Below the pieces are notes generated by a model. It saw only the letters and a list, made by a program, of their open reading frames with translations, made no database searches and was not told the origin of the DNA. From the NCBI RefSeq assembly GCF_001458175.1, contig NZ_CYPW01000027.1, positions 630,404 through 674,065 of the forward strand: 43,662 bases of DNA, given 5' to 3'. The first letter of the stretch is position 1. The number at the start of each line of letters is the position of its first letter. The stretch is from Shimia marina (GTDB lineage: Bacteria; Pseudomonadota; Alphaproteobacteria; Rhodobacterales; Rhodobacteraceae). Positions 18,196 to 27,691 of the stretch are shown piece by piece. The position numbers were made by a program, and so were the translations under genes.

Positions 18196-19347
18196 TCACG
18201 CGCGCCGCAAAACAGCGCCAAAAAAACCATCACCGCCATCATCAAATCCGTAACTGCGCTGCCATTCCAGCGTAAACTCCGGGTGACGCTGCATAAACGC
18301 GGCGATCTGATCCGTGTTCTCCGCCCGCAAAAACGAACATGTGGCATAACACAGCGCGCCGCCCTTTTTGACCAAAGCCTGTGCCGCATCCAAGATCTCT
18401 GCCTGCACCGCAACCAGATCCCGCAACGCCTCTTCCGTAAAGCGCCATTTGGCATCCGGCGTGCGCCGCCATGTACCGCTGCCAGAACAAGGTGCGTCAC
18501 ACAACACCAGATCAAAAGGCGCCGCCTCAACGGGTGCATTCAGCAAACATATCTTTGCCCCTGCCCGTTTGGAGCGTGGAGCAATATCCTGCATGCGATT
18601 GGCATCCGCATCATGCGCAAAATACGTCGCGCGCGGCACGCGCCCCGCCATAGCCAAAGATTTACCACCGCCCCCGGCGCAATAATCCAGCACCTTCATC
18701 CCGTCACGCAAGGGCAAAGCCGCCACCATCGCCTGACTTGCCCCATCCTGAAGCTCGACCAAGCCCTCCAGAAAGGCCGTTGATTGCTTGATCCGCCGCG
18801 CGCCTTCCATAACCTCCAGCGCGGTCTCCACCATCGCCATTGGTGCGGAGAGAATACCCTCGGCTTCAAGCGCGTGTTGCGCCTGCGTCACCGATGTCTT
18901 TGCCAAATTGACACGCAGCACAATGGGCGCACGGTGCCGCATGCCTTCTGCGGTGCGCTCAAACGCCGCCCCCAGACTCTCCTGTAACGGGTCAATGAGC
19001 CAATCCGGCAAATCAAGCGGTGTCTCGCCCTCTGGGGCAATGGCTTCACCGGCTTGCAATGCCGCCGGCGCATAAGCTGCACCGCTAAACACCTCCTCCA
19101 GGGTCTCCCCCTTGGCCCGCAGCACCCCCAACATCAAAGCGCGGCCATCAGACCCACCGCCCAGAAAGCCCGCAGAGTTGCGCTGGCGCAGCGCGTCAAA
19201 CACATGGTCGCGAATGGCAGCTCGGTCCTTTGATCCCGCAAAGCGGCTCTTGCGCGCCCAATTGGTCAGAGCGCGCTCCGCAACCGTGCCCGCCTGTACC
19301 TGATCCAAAATCTCAATTGCCGCCTGAACGCGTGCTGCTGGTGTCAT
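18196..19347 (-). CDS. rsmB: RsmB-type RNA cytosine-C5 methyltransferase (NOL1/NOP2/Sun family)
   Basis: The protein methylates a cytosine in rRNA (C967 in E. coli) using S-adenosylmethionine. I start at 19347 (MTPAARVQAAIEIL) because GAGGAAGG precedes it; the product has 383 residues. An N-terminal NusB-like helical domain (1-130) is followed by the methyltransferase domain. The SAM-binding motif is DYCAGGGGKS (221-230), motif IV is DAPCSGSG with Cys287, and motif VI is CYATCSFLRAEN with the catalytic Cys337. The open frame continues upstream to a TTG at 19461 with a hydrophobic leader; see findings. Confidence 0.88.
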   Translation of the reverse strand: MTPAARVQAAIEILDQVQAGTVAERALTNWARKSRFAGSKDRAAIRDHVFDALRQRNSAGFLGGGSDGRALMLGVLRAKGETLEEVFSGAAYAPAALQAGEAIAPEGETPLDLPDWLIDPLQESLGAAFERTAEGMRHRAPIVLRVNLAKTSVTQAQHALEAEGILSAPMAMVETALEVMEGARRIKQSTAFLEGLVELQDGASQAMVAALPLRDGMKVLDYCAGGGGKSLAMAGRVPRATYFAHDADANRMQDIAPRSKRAGAKICLLNAPVEAAPFDLVLCDAPCSGSGTWRRTPDAKWRFTEEALRDLVAVQAEILDAAQALVKKGGALCYATCSFLRAENTDQIAAFMQRHPEFTLEWQRSYGFDDGGDGFFGAVLRRA

Positions 19348-19593
19348 CGGACCTTCCTCTGAATGTGCACCAGCCGCACCTACCGCACCTTGCCACGCCT
19401 CCGCAAGCGAGACCGCAGCGCACAAAAAACAGGCAAATACAGCAGAAGCTTTCAAAAACAACCTGCCTCCCCCGCCACCACACGAAAAAATACGTATCTG
19501 CCGTAGGGAAAAGCGCCAACCATAAGGTTTCTTTAAGTGTGTGCCCGGAAGGATGCAGGTCCGATCCGATATTAATCAAGAGATACCTTCGTT

Positions 19594-21516
19594 ATGCCTG
19601 CCTTCCTGACTAAAATATCTGCCCGTATCACGGCACTTGCTGTCGTGGCGCTGGCGTTATCCATCACTCTTACTGTTCTGATGCAGAACCACATGCGCAA
19701 CACTGCAGAGAATATGTACAACAAAGGTCTGCTGGAACTGACCGAGGCTGCAACATCGCTGCTGGTCAATCTGGAGGCCGGGGTGCAGGAAGGCAAATAC
19801 TCGTTAGACACTGCACAAGAAATGGCCCGCGACCAACTGGAGGCCCTTTCTTACGGCCAATCGGGATACATGTATGCGTTTGATCTCGACTTCACAATGC
19901 GCGCGCATCCGCATCGGCCACAGTGGATCGGCAAAAGCCAGCAGGCGCTGGAGGATGTGAATGGCGTCAAAATCTTTGAGGAAATGAAAAAAGTCGCCGT
20001 CGAAAACGGCAGTGGCACCGTCGTGTATCATTTCCAGAAGCCAGACAGCGATATTCAAGAGGCTAAAGTGGGCTTTGCCTATCTCTATGAGCCCTGGGGC
20101 TGGATTATTGGTACTGGTGCATACCTGTCCGACATCGAAGCGGAGATGGCGAAAATTCGCAACAAAGCGCTGGTAATTCTTGCAGGCATTCTTGTGGTAC
20201 TCGCAACTTCGGCCTTTTTCATCACGCGCAGCGTCACAGGACCGATGGGCGCACTGCGCACACGCATGGATAATCTGGCCAAAGGGGATACCGCCTCTGA
20301 CATTCCATTCACAGAGTCTAAGAATGAGCTGGGCGAAATGGCCCGCACTTTGGATGTCTTCAAAGATGCACTCGTTCGCCAAAAGGAGCTGGAGGAACAT
20401 CAAAAAGCTGCTGCGGCCGAGCAGAACACAGTTGTACAAACGCTCTCTGAACATCTCTCGACCCTGTCCAAGGGCGATCTGACCGCCAAAATCGACACAA
20501 CCTTCCCAACCGCCTACGAAAAATTGCGCACGGACTTCAACGACCTGTTGACCAACCTCAGCGAAACCCTCAGCGACGTTGTGGATGCTGCAAAGTCAAT
20601 CAACAGCGGCGCAACAGAGATCAGCCATGCCTCCGATGAGCTGTCCCAACGCACGGAAGGCCAGGCTGCAACACTGGAGGAAACCGCTGCAGCACTAGAT
20701 GATCTGACCACTTCGGTGAAAGCCGCGGCCGACGGCGCGCGCACTGTGGAAACCACCATGAAGGAGGCCAAACAGGAGGCTGAAGAAAGCGGCGAAGTGG
20801 TGCGCAACGCTGTTGATGCCATGACCGAGATTGAGAACAGCTCTTCTCATATTTCACAGATTATCTCCGTGATTGATGACATCGCCTTCCAAACCAACCT
20901 TCTGGCCCTGAACGCAGGCGTTGAAGCCGCCCGCGCGGGCGATGCCGGCCGTGGCTTTGCGGTTGTGGCCTCTGAAGTGCGCAAACTCGCACAAAGCTCG
21001 TCTGAGGCCGCCAATGAGATCAAAACCCTGATCAGCGATTCCTCAAAACACGTTGAACGTGGGGTTGTGCTTGTGGGGCAGACCGGCACAGCGCTGACCA
21101 AAATCGTCGACCGCGTGGTGCATATCTCTCAGATGGTCTCTGACATTGCCGAGGGAGCCGCTGAACAGTCCCTTGGCCTCGGAGAGATCAACTCCGGCGT
21201 GACTCAGCTTGATCAGGTGACCCAGAAAAACGCCGCCATGGTCGAAGAGGCCACCGCCGCCACCCACCTGCTGAAATCGGATGCCACCAGCATGACGGAT
21301 CTGGTCAATCACTTCACTCTGGACAAACGCACAGCCGCCAAGCCAACCAACGCCACCGCCCCTGAGGTTTCCGAGCAGGACTGGCATGAGGACAAGGCAA
21401 AGGACAGCAGCACCAAACAAAAGGCACAACCTGCGCCAAAACAACCAGCGGTGCAAAAATCTGTGCCAATTGTCACTGACGGCAATGCTGCAGAGGAGCT
21501 TTGGACAGACTTCTAA
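19594..21516 (+). CDS. Methyl-accepting chemotaxis protein with sCache_2 sensor and CheR-binding tail
   Basis: This 640-residue chemoreceptor has membrane helices at about 12-30 and 191-211. They flank a periplasmic single-Cache domain, recognised by GYMYAFDLD (91-99) and YEPWGWIIGTGAYLSDI (165-181), a type that often binds small organic acids. Two HAMP units follow (about 212-265 and 280-330). Then comes the signalling domain with the tip IDDIAFQTNLLALNAGVEAA (427-446). The last five residues, LWTDF, fit the xWxxF tether that recruits CheR or CheB. No other che genes are in the window. It sits between rsmB and guaB. Confidence 0.93.
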   Translation: MPAFLTKISARITALAVVALALSITLTVLMQNHMRNTAENMYNKGLLELTEAATSLLVNLEAGVQEGKYSLDTAQEMARDQLEALSYGQSGYMYAFDLDFTMRAHPHRPQWIGKSQQALEDVNGVKIFEEMKKVAVENGSGTVVYHFQKPDSDIQEAKVGFAYLYEPWGWIIGTGAYLSDIEAEMAKIRNKALVILAGILVVLATSAFFITRSVTGPMGALRTRMDNLAKGDTASDIPFTESKNELGEMARTLDVFKDALVRQKELEEHQKAAAAEQNTVVQTLSEHLSTLSKGDLTAKIDTTFPTAYEKLRTDFNDLLTNLSETLSDVVDAAKSINSGATEISHASDELSQRTEGQAATLEETAAALDDLTTSVKAAADGARTVETTMKEAKQEAEESGEVVRNAVDAMTEIENSSSHISQIISVIDDIAFQTNLLALNAGVEAARAGDAGRGFAVVASEVRKLAQSSSEAANEIKTLISDSSKHVERGVVLVGQTGTALTKIVDRVVHISQMVSDIAEGAAEQSLGLGEINSGVTQLDQVTQKNAAMVEEATAATHLLKSDATSMTDLVNHFTLDKRTAAKPTNATAPEVSEQDWHEDKAKDSSTKQKAQPAPKQPAVQKSVPIVTDGNAAEELWTDF

Positions 21517-21532
21517 GCGCGACATGCAAAGC

Positions 21533-21566
21533 AAAAGGGCTGCCCCACATGGGCCAGCCCTTTTTT
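21533..21566. terminator. Bidirectional terminator between the chemoreceptor and guaB
   Basis: AAAAGGGCTG (21533-21542) pairs with CAGCCCTTTT (21555-21564), with further CCC/GGG pairing inside. It is followed by T-runs in both reading directions. It lies in the 84-base convergent gap and can serve both genes. Confidence 0.9.
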
Positions 21567-21600
21567 ACCGTTCTGCGGCACCGCCAAAGGTGCCAAGTAT

Positions 21601-23118
<1,518 letters not shown>

Positions 23119-23335
23119 CTAATCCGCCCCCGGCGAAGCGCAGGGGCAAAAACTTCGCAAAATGCACAGCCAGACGGGGCAAAACCCACCGCAACAGGCG
23201 GAGCTATGGCTGCGCACCCCCTGCGGCAAAATCTCCTTCATGCCGCCCCTGTGTTAATCCATGCCGCTCTTTGGCTTTAACTCCCCAGACAGACAGCTAT
23301 GTTGAGCACCAAGCGAACAGACCCGAGGCAGACTG

Positions 23336-25375
23336 ATGAGCAGTGACCCACTTGTGATCTTCACCCCTTCCGGAAAACGTGGAAATTTCCCGGTTGGCAC
23401 CCCTATTCTGACCGCCGCGCGCCAGCTTGGCGTCGATCTGGACTCGGTCTGTGGCGGGCGTGGCATCTGCTCCAAATGTCAGATCACGCCGTCTTATGGT
23501 GAATTCCCCAAACATGGCGTCACCGTCTCCGAAGACGCGCTCTCCGACTGGAACGCGGTGGAACAGCGCTATGATGACAAACGTGGCCTCACCAAGGGCC
23601 GTCGCCTTGGCTGTCAGGCCACCGTGCAGGGCGATGTGGTCATCGATGTGCCCGCCGAAAGCCAGGTGCACAAACAGGTGGTGCGCAAACGTGCCGAGGT
23701 CCGCGACATCACCCTCAACAGCACCGTTCAGCTGGCCTATGTCGAGGTGGAAGAACCCGACATGCACAAACCCTCTGGTGATCTTGAGCGGCTCATCACT
23801 GCGCTCAAGGCCAGCACGGGATTTGCAGAGATAGAGATAGACACTCACCTGCTGCGCCCATTGCAGCCGATTTTGCGCAAAGGCGGATGGAAAGTCACCG
23901 CCGCGCTGCATCAGGATCACAAGGCACAGACCCCGCGCATCATCGCGCTTTGGCCGGGCTATTTTGAAGGCCCGCTTTATGGCCTCGCCGTTGACCTGGG
24001 CTCCACCACCATTGCCGGCCACCTCTGCAATCTTGCCACAGGCGAAGTGGTCGCCTCTTCGGGCCTCATGAACCCTCAGATCCGCTTTGGCGAAGACCTC
24101 ATGAGCCGCGTCAGCTATGCCATGATGAACAAAGGCGGCGATCTGGAAATGACAGAGGCCGTGCGCGAAGGTCTCAACCAACTTGTGATCGACATCGCAA
24201 AAGACGCCGAGGTCGACCCCGCGCATATCCTTGATGCAGTTTTTGTGATGAACCCGGTCATGCACCACCTGTTCCTTGGCATTGATCCGTTTGAACTGGG
24301 TCAGGCCCCCTTTGCGCTGGCCACTTCCGATGCGCTCTCGCTTGCAGCGTCTGAACTGGGCCTCACCATTGCGCCGGGCACCCGCGCCTATCTGCTGCCT
24401 TGTATCGCAGGTCACGTGGGGGCGGATGCCGCAGGCGTTGCGCTCTCCGAGGCACCGGACAAATCCGAAGACCTCGCGCTTGTGGTGGATGTGGGCACCA
24501 ATGCCGAGATCCTGCTCGGCGACAAAAACGGCGTTCTGGCCTGTTCTTCGCCCACTGGTCCGGCCTTTGAAGGGGCCCAGATCAGCGCGGGCCAACGCGC
24601 CGCCCCCGGTGCCATTGAGCGCGTGGAAATTGATCCCGCCACCAAAGAGCCCCGCTTCCGCGTCATCGGCTGTGAGCTCTGGTCTGATGAAGAGGGCTTT
24701 GCCACTGCCGTTGCAGACACCGGCATCACCGGTATCTGCGGCTCCGGCATCATCGAAGTGATCGCCGAGATGCGCATCGCAGGCATCGTGGATGCTTCTG
24801 GCCTGATCGGCTCCGCGGAACAGACCGGCTCCGCCCGCTGCTTCCTTGATGGACGCACCAATTCCTACACCCTCTGGGAGGGCGACGCCGACCAGAAGCC
24901 CATCACCGTGACCAACGGCGACATCCGCGCTATTCAGATGGCCAAGGCCGCGCTGTATTCCGGCGCGCGCCTGCTGATGGACAAGCGCGGTGTGACAGAG
25001 GTGGATCGTGTGGTGCTGGCCGGGGCCTTTGGCGCACATATCTCCGCCAAACACGCCATGGTGTTGGGCATGATCCCCGATTGTCCGCTGGAAAAAGTCA
25101 CATCCGCCGGCAACGCGGCCGGGACCGGCGCACGCATCGCCCTGCTCAACAAAGACGCCCGCAACAGCATCGAAACGCTTGTGCGCAAAATTGAGAAAAT
25201 CGAAACCGCCGTAGAGCCCCGCTTTCAGGAGCATTTTGTCAACGCCTCTGCCCTGCCCAACTCCGCAGATCCCTTCCCGATCCTGCGCGAGGTGGTGACC
25301 CTGCCAGAGGTCAGCTTCAACACCGGCGGCGGCGAAGGTGCATCTGGCGGCCGCCGCAGACGCCGCCGGGGCTAA
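23336..25375 (+). CDS. Ferredoxin-ASKHA (DUF4445/RACo-like) corrinoid reductive activator
   Basis: The 679-residue protein joins a [2Fe-2S] ferredoxin domain to an ASKHA ATPase. Iron ligands are Cys39, Cys45, Cys48 and Cys93 (C-x5-C-x2-C-x44-C). The ATPase part shows VDLGSTT (219-225) and VVDVGTNAEILLG as phosphate loops, plus GSGIIEVIAEM and VVLAGAFGAH. Relatives (RACo, RamA-like) use ATP to let low-potential electrons re-reduce Co(II) corrinoids in methyltransferases. In roseobacters a protein of this type has been linked to reactivation of a split B12-dependent methionine synthase; applying that here is inference. The C-terminus ends in a Gly/Arg-rich tail. It is a single gene with no methyltransferase beside it. 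Confidence 0.85.
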   Translation: MSSDPLVIFTPSGKRGNFPVGTPILTAARQLGVDLDSVCGGRGICSKCQITPSYGEFPKHGVTVSEDALSDWNAVEQRYDDKRGLTKGRRLGCQATVQGDVVIDVPAESQVHKQVVRKRAEVRDITLNSTVQLAYVEVEEPDMHKPSGDLERLITALKASTGFAEIEIDTHLLRPLQPILRKGGWKVTAALHQDHKAQTPRIIALWPGYFEGPLYGLAVDLGSTTIAGHLCNLATGEVVASSGLMNPQIRFGEDLMSRVSYAMMNKGGDLEMTEAVREGLNQLVIDIAKDAEVDPAHILDAVFVMNPVMHHLFLGIDPFELGQAPFALATSDALSLAASELGLTIAPGTRAYLLPCIAGHVGADAAGVALSEAPDKSEDLALVVDVGTNAEILLGDKNGVLACSSPTGPAFEGAQISAGQRAAPGAIERVEIDPATKEPRFRVIGCELWSDEEGFATAVADTGITGICGSGIIEVIAEMRIAGIVDASGLIGSAEQTGSARCFLDGRTNSYTLWEGDADQKPITVTNGDIRAIQMAKAALYSGARLLMDKRGVTEVDRVVLAGAFGAHISAKHAMVLGMIPDCPLEKVTSAGNAAGTGARIALLNKDARNSIETLVRKIEKIETAVEPRFQEHFVNASALPNSADPFPILREVVTLPEVSFNTGGGEGASGGRRRRRRG

Positions 25376-25388
25376 CACAGGCACCTAC

Positions 25389-25420
25389 ATCCCTGCGGCA
25401 AGCCTAATGGCCGCGGGGAT
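25389..25420 (+). terminator. Hairpin after the ferredoxin-ASKHA gene
   Basis: ATCCCTGCGGC (25389-25399) pairs with GCCGCGGGGAT (25410-25420) with one G-T wobble. It lies 13 bases after the stop. There is no T-tract, so it may stabilise the mRNA end rather than terminate by itself. Confidence 0.45.
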
Positions 25421-25496
25421 AGCAAGGTATCTCATTCCAGAATTGTCCCGCACCCCCTTCAGCCCTAGGATTGCGGCGCTTGAGGGAGTGGACTGA

Positions 25497-26675
25497 ATGG
25501 CGCGCAAACTGATCATCTGTCTGGACGGCACGGGCAACGAAGTCGAGAAAAACGAAAGCAACATTCTCCGTATTTATAAATGCCTCAAACATGACAATCA
25601 GCAACTGGTCTACTACGAGCCCGGTGTTGGCACACTCTCCACCAGACCTTTCGCGCGCGGCTATTTTTCAAAAATCAAACTGCTTTTAGGGCTGGCCGCA
25701 GGCCTTGGCCTGCATCAGAATGTCCTGCATGCCTATGCTTTTCTCTGTGAGAATTACCAAGACGGCGATCAGCTTTATTTCTTTGGCTATTCCCGCGGGG
25801 CTTATACCGCGCGTGTGTTGGCAGGTTTTATCAATGATTTTGGGCTGGTTGCCCCGCATGAGCTGCATCTGGTCGGTCCGGTCTTCAAAGCCTGGCGCAA
25901 ACTGCACACAGACAGCACCTCAAAAGACTATGCGACATTGCGTATCTCCGAACAGTTCTTTCATATGCGCCACCCTTCCATCCGCTTTCTTGGCCTCTGG
26001 GATACGGTCAGCTCCATGATCCGCATCCGCCTGCGATGGGGCAGCCTGATCGAATTTGGCAGCCATTCGAGCGTCGATGAAAATCCCAGCGTCAAGGCGG
26101 TGCGCCATGTACTCGCCATCGACGAAACCCGCCGCTTCTTTCGACATCAGTTCTGGAAACCCGGACAAAAATACTATGGCAACCGCTTCAAAAAGAAATC
26201 AGATCCACCAGATCAAGATGTCAAACAGGTCTGGTTTGCCGGCACCCACACAGATGTGGCTGGCTCAGTCCCCGAAACAGAGGCTGGATTGGCCAAAATC
26301 ACCATGCAATGGATGCGCGAGGAGTTGGACGCGCTCGACAGTGACAGCGCTCTTGTGTTCCGAGATATTTTCTACAATCGCTATGTGCTGGGCAGAGAGG
26401 ATGAGGTCACCAAACGCATGGGGCTCGCAATCTCGCCTCCCGATGCCAAAGCGCCGCTTCACAGCCAGATGAAATTGCATAAATTCTGGCCCCTTCTGGA
26501 GATCTTTCCCCGTCGTGCCAGCCGTAGCCGGTATCCCGATCAAAAAGACTGGCTTGGATATTATCTCCCTCTCGCCCAGCCGCGCTACATTGCGCCGGGC
26601 TCACACATCCATCCCACTGTGGCGGAACGCCAATCCGACCCAGCCACCCCCTATGATCCGCCCAACTTGCCGTGA
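25497..26675 (+). CDS. DUF2235 alpha/beta hydrolase (Tle1-like phospholipase domain)
   Basis: The 392-residue protein is a DUF2235 hydrolase, the domain also used by type VI Tle1 phospholipase effectors. It opens with KLIICLDGTGNE (4-15), typical of the family. The nucleophile elbow is GYSRGA (97-102, Ser99). Candidates for the remaining triad are the Asp in LGLWDTVSS and the His in GTHTDVAGS. There is no signal peptide, membrane helix, adaptor domain or T6SS gene nearby, so a cytoplasmic housekeeping or storage role is as likely as an effector role. GGGAG lies upstream of the ATG. Confidence 0.85.
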   Translation: MARKLIICLDGTGNEVEKNESNILRIYKCLKHDNQQLVYYEPGVGTLSTRPFARGYFSKIKLLLGLAAGLGLHQNVLHAYAFLCENYQDGDQLYFFGYSRGAYTARVLAGFINDFGLVAPHELHLVGPVFKAWRKLHTDSTSKDYATLRISEQFFHMRHPSIRFLGLWDTVSSMIRIRLRWGSLIEFGSHSSVDENPSVKAVRHVLAIDETRRFFRHQFWKPGQKYYGNRFKKKSDPPDQDVKQVWFAGTHTDVAGSVPETEAGLAKITMQWMREELDALDSDSALVFRDIFYNRYVLGREDEVTKRMGLAISPPDAKAPLHSQMKLHKFWPLLEIFPRRASRSRYPDQKDWLGYYLPLAQPRYIAPGSHIHPTVAERQSDPATPYDPPNLP

Positions 26676-26731
26676 TCTCAACAAAACGCACGCCCTTTAA
26701 TTGGTACCTAAAATATTCCCCAGAGACCCAC

Positions 26732-26760
26732 TTGACCTTCCCTCTGGTTAAAAGTAGCTC
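26732..26760 (+). promoter_or_regulatory. Predicted promoter of tRNA-Gly
   Basis: TTGACC (26732-26737), a 17-base spacer and TAGCTC (26755-26760) precede the tRNA by 13 bases, the expected distance for a short leader. The -10 is weak. Confidence 0.45.
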
Positions 26761-26773
26761 TTCGGCCCAGAGC

Positions 26774-26847
26774 GCGGGTATGGTGAAATGGTATCATGCG
26801 AGCTTCCCAAGCTTAAGGTGAGGGTTCGATTCCCTCTACCCGCTCCA
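26774..26847 (+). tRNA. tRNA-Gly (anticodon CCC)
   Basis: The 74-base sequence folds as a complete cloverleaf. The acceptor stem GCGGGTA pairs with TACCCGC, the T arm is GAGGG-TTCGATT-CCCTC, the anticodon loop is TTCCCAA with CCC at 26816-26818, and the 3' CCA is encoded. The D stem closes with a G-T pair, and the outermost anticodon-stem pair is a C-A mismatch. It reads glycine codon GGG. Confidence 0.96.
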
Positions 26848-26975
26848 CCTCCTCCACAAATACCGGATTTCCAAAGCGACGCGGCGCGCAGCGCGATGTT
26901 GCGTAAGGTCATGTTTGCCGCATAGCTGACGTGAAGGTAAAGTTTCAGGCAAATTGCCTAATCAATGAGCCTTCC

Positions 26976-27689
26976 ATGTCAATCGTCACCTATGAAACCC
27001 GCGGCAAAACTGCCCTGCTGACCCTGAACAATGGCGAAAACCGCCAGAACCCCGCCTTTGCTCAGGCCATGCTCGCGGCCCTGCAACAAGCCGAAGAGGA
27101 CAAATCCATCCGCTCCGTGGTGATCACCTCAAGTGATGAGAAGAACTGGTCGCAGGGCGTGGATCTCAACTGGTTGATGGCCGCCAAACAGGCGGGCAAT
27201 CTCGATGATATGCGCGGCTTCATGAATGACATGAACGAAGTCTTTGCTCGGCTGCTCACCTTTCCAATGCCGGTGATCGCCGCCATCACCGGACATGCCT
27301 TTGGCAATGGCGCCATGCTGGCCTGTGCCTGTGATTTCCGCTTCATGCGCGCCGATCGCGGCTATTTCTGCTTCCCTGAAGTGGACATCAATATTCCCTT
27401 CCTGCCCTCCATGATTGCCTATGTGCGCAAGGCCATTCCAGAATACCGCTTCAATGAGCTGAAACTCACCGGGCGTCGCGCAACCGCAACCGAGCTGGAA
27501 GCAGATCACGTCCTCACAGCGGCCGCCGATGCCGAGGCCACCTTGGAGGCTGCGCTGGCTTTCGCCGCCACTTTCTCCAAAGGGCGTGGCATTTTTGGCG
27601 AACACAAACGCCGGATGTACAAAGACATTCTGGACACCATGGCCCGCGATGACGCGCCGCTCATTGCCGAACTCAAGCTGACGGTCTGA
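26976..27689 (+). CDS. Enoyl-CoA hydratase/isomerase family protein
   Basis: The 237-residue protein has the crotonase fold. I start at 26976 (MSIVTYETRGKTALLTLNN), where family alignments begin; a GTG at 26931 would add 15 unlikely residues. Oxyanion-hole segments are KNWSQGVDLNWL and GHAFGNGAMLA. The later YFCFPEVDINIPF segment resembles delta3,delta2-enoyl-CoA isomerases more than hydratases, since the paired catalytic glutamates of hydratases are not obvious. It probably acts on acyl-CoA in fatty acid or related catabolism. It is convergent with pgi with only two bases between stops. Confidence 0.85.
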   Translation: MSIVTYETRGKTALLTLNNGENRQNPAFAQAMLAALQQAEEDKSIRSVVITSSDEKNWSQGVDLNWLMAAKQAGNLDDMRGFMNDMNEVFARLLTFPMPVIAAITGHAFGNGAMLACACDFRFMRADRGYFCFPEVDINIPFLPSMIAYVRKAIPEYRFNELKLTGRRATATELEADHVLTAAADAEATLEAALAFAATFSKGRGIFGEHKRRMYKDILDTMARDDAPLIAELKLTV

Positions 27690-27691
27690 CC

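Noticed and set aside
23297-25384. Long minus-strand open frame opposite the ferredoxin-ASKHA gene
   Set aside because: Low-complexity Gly/His/Ala/Asp composition with no recognisable domain; an antisense shadow of a clearly real gene.
25497-26847. Genomic island at the tRNA-Gly end
   Set aside because: No integrase, no repeat of the tRNA 3' end, and downstream genes are ordinary metabolism genes.
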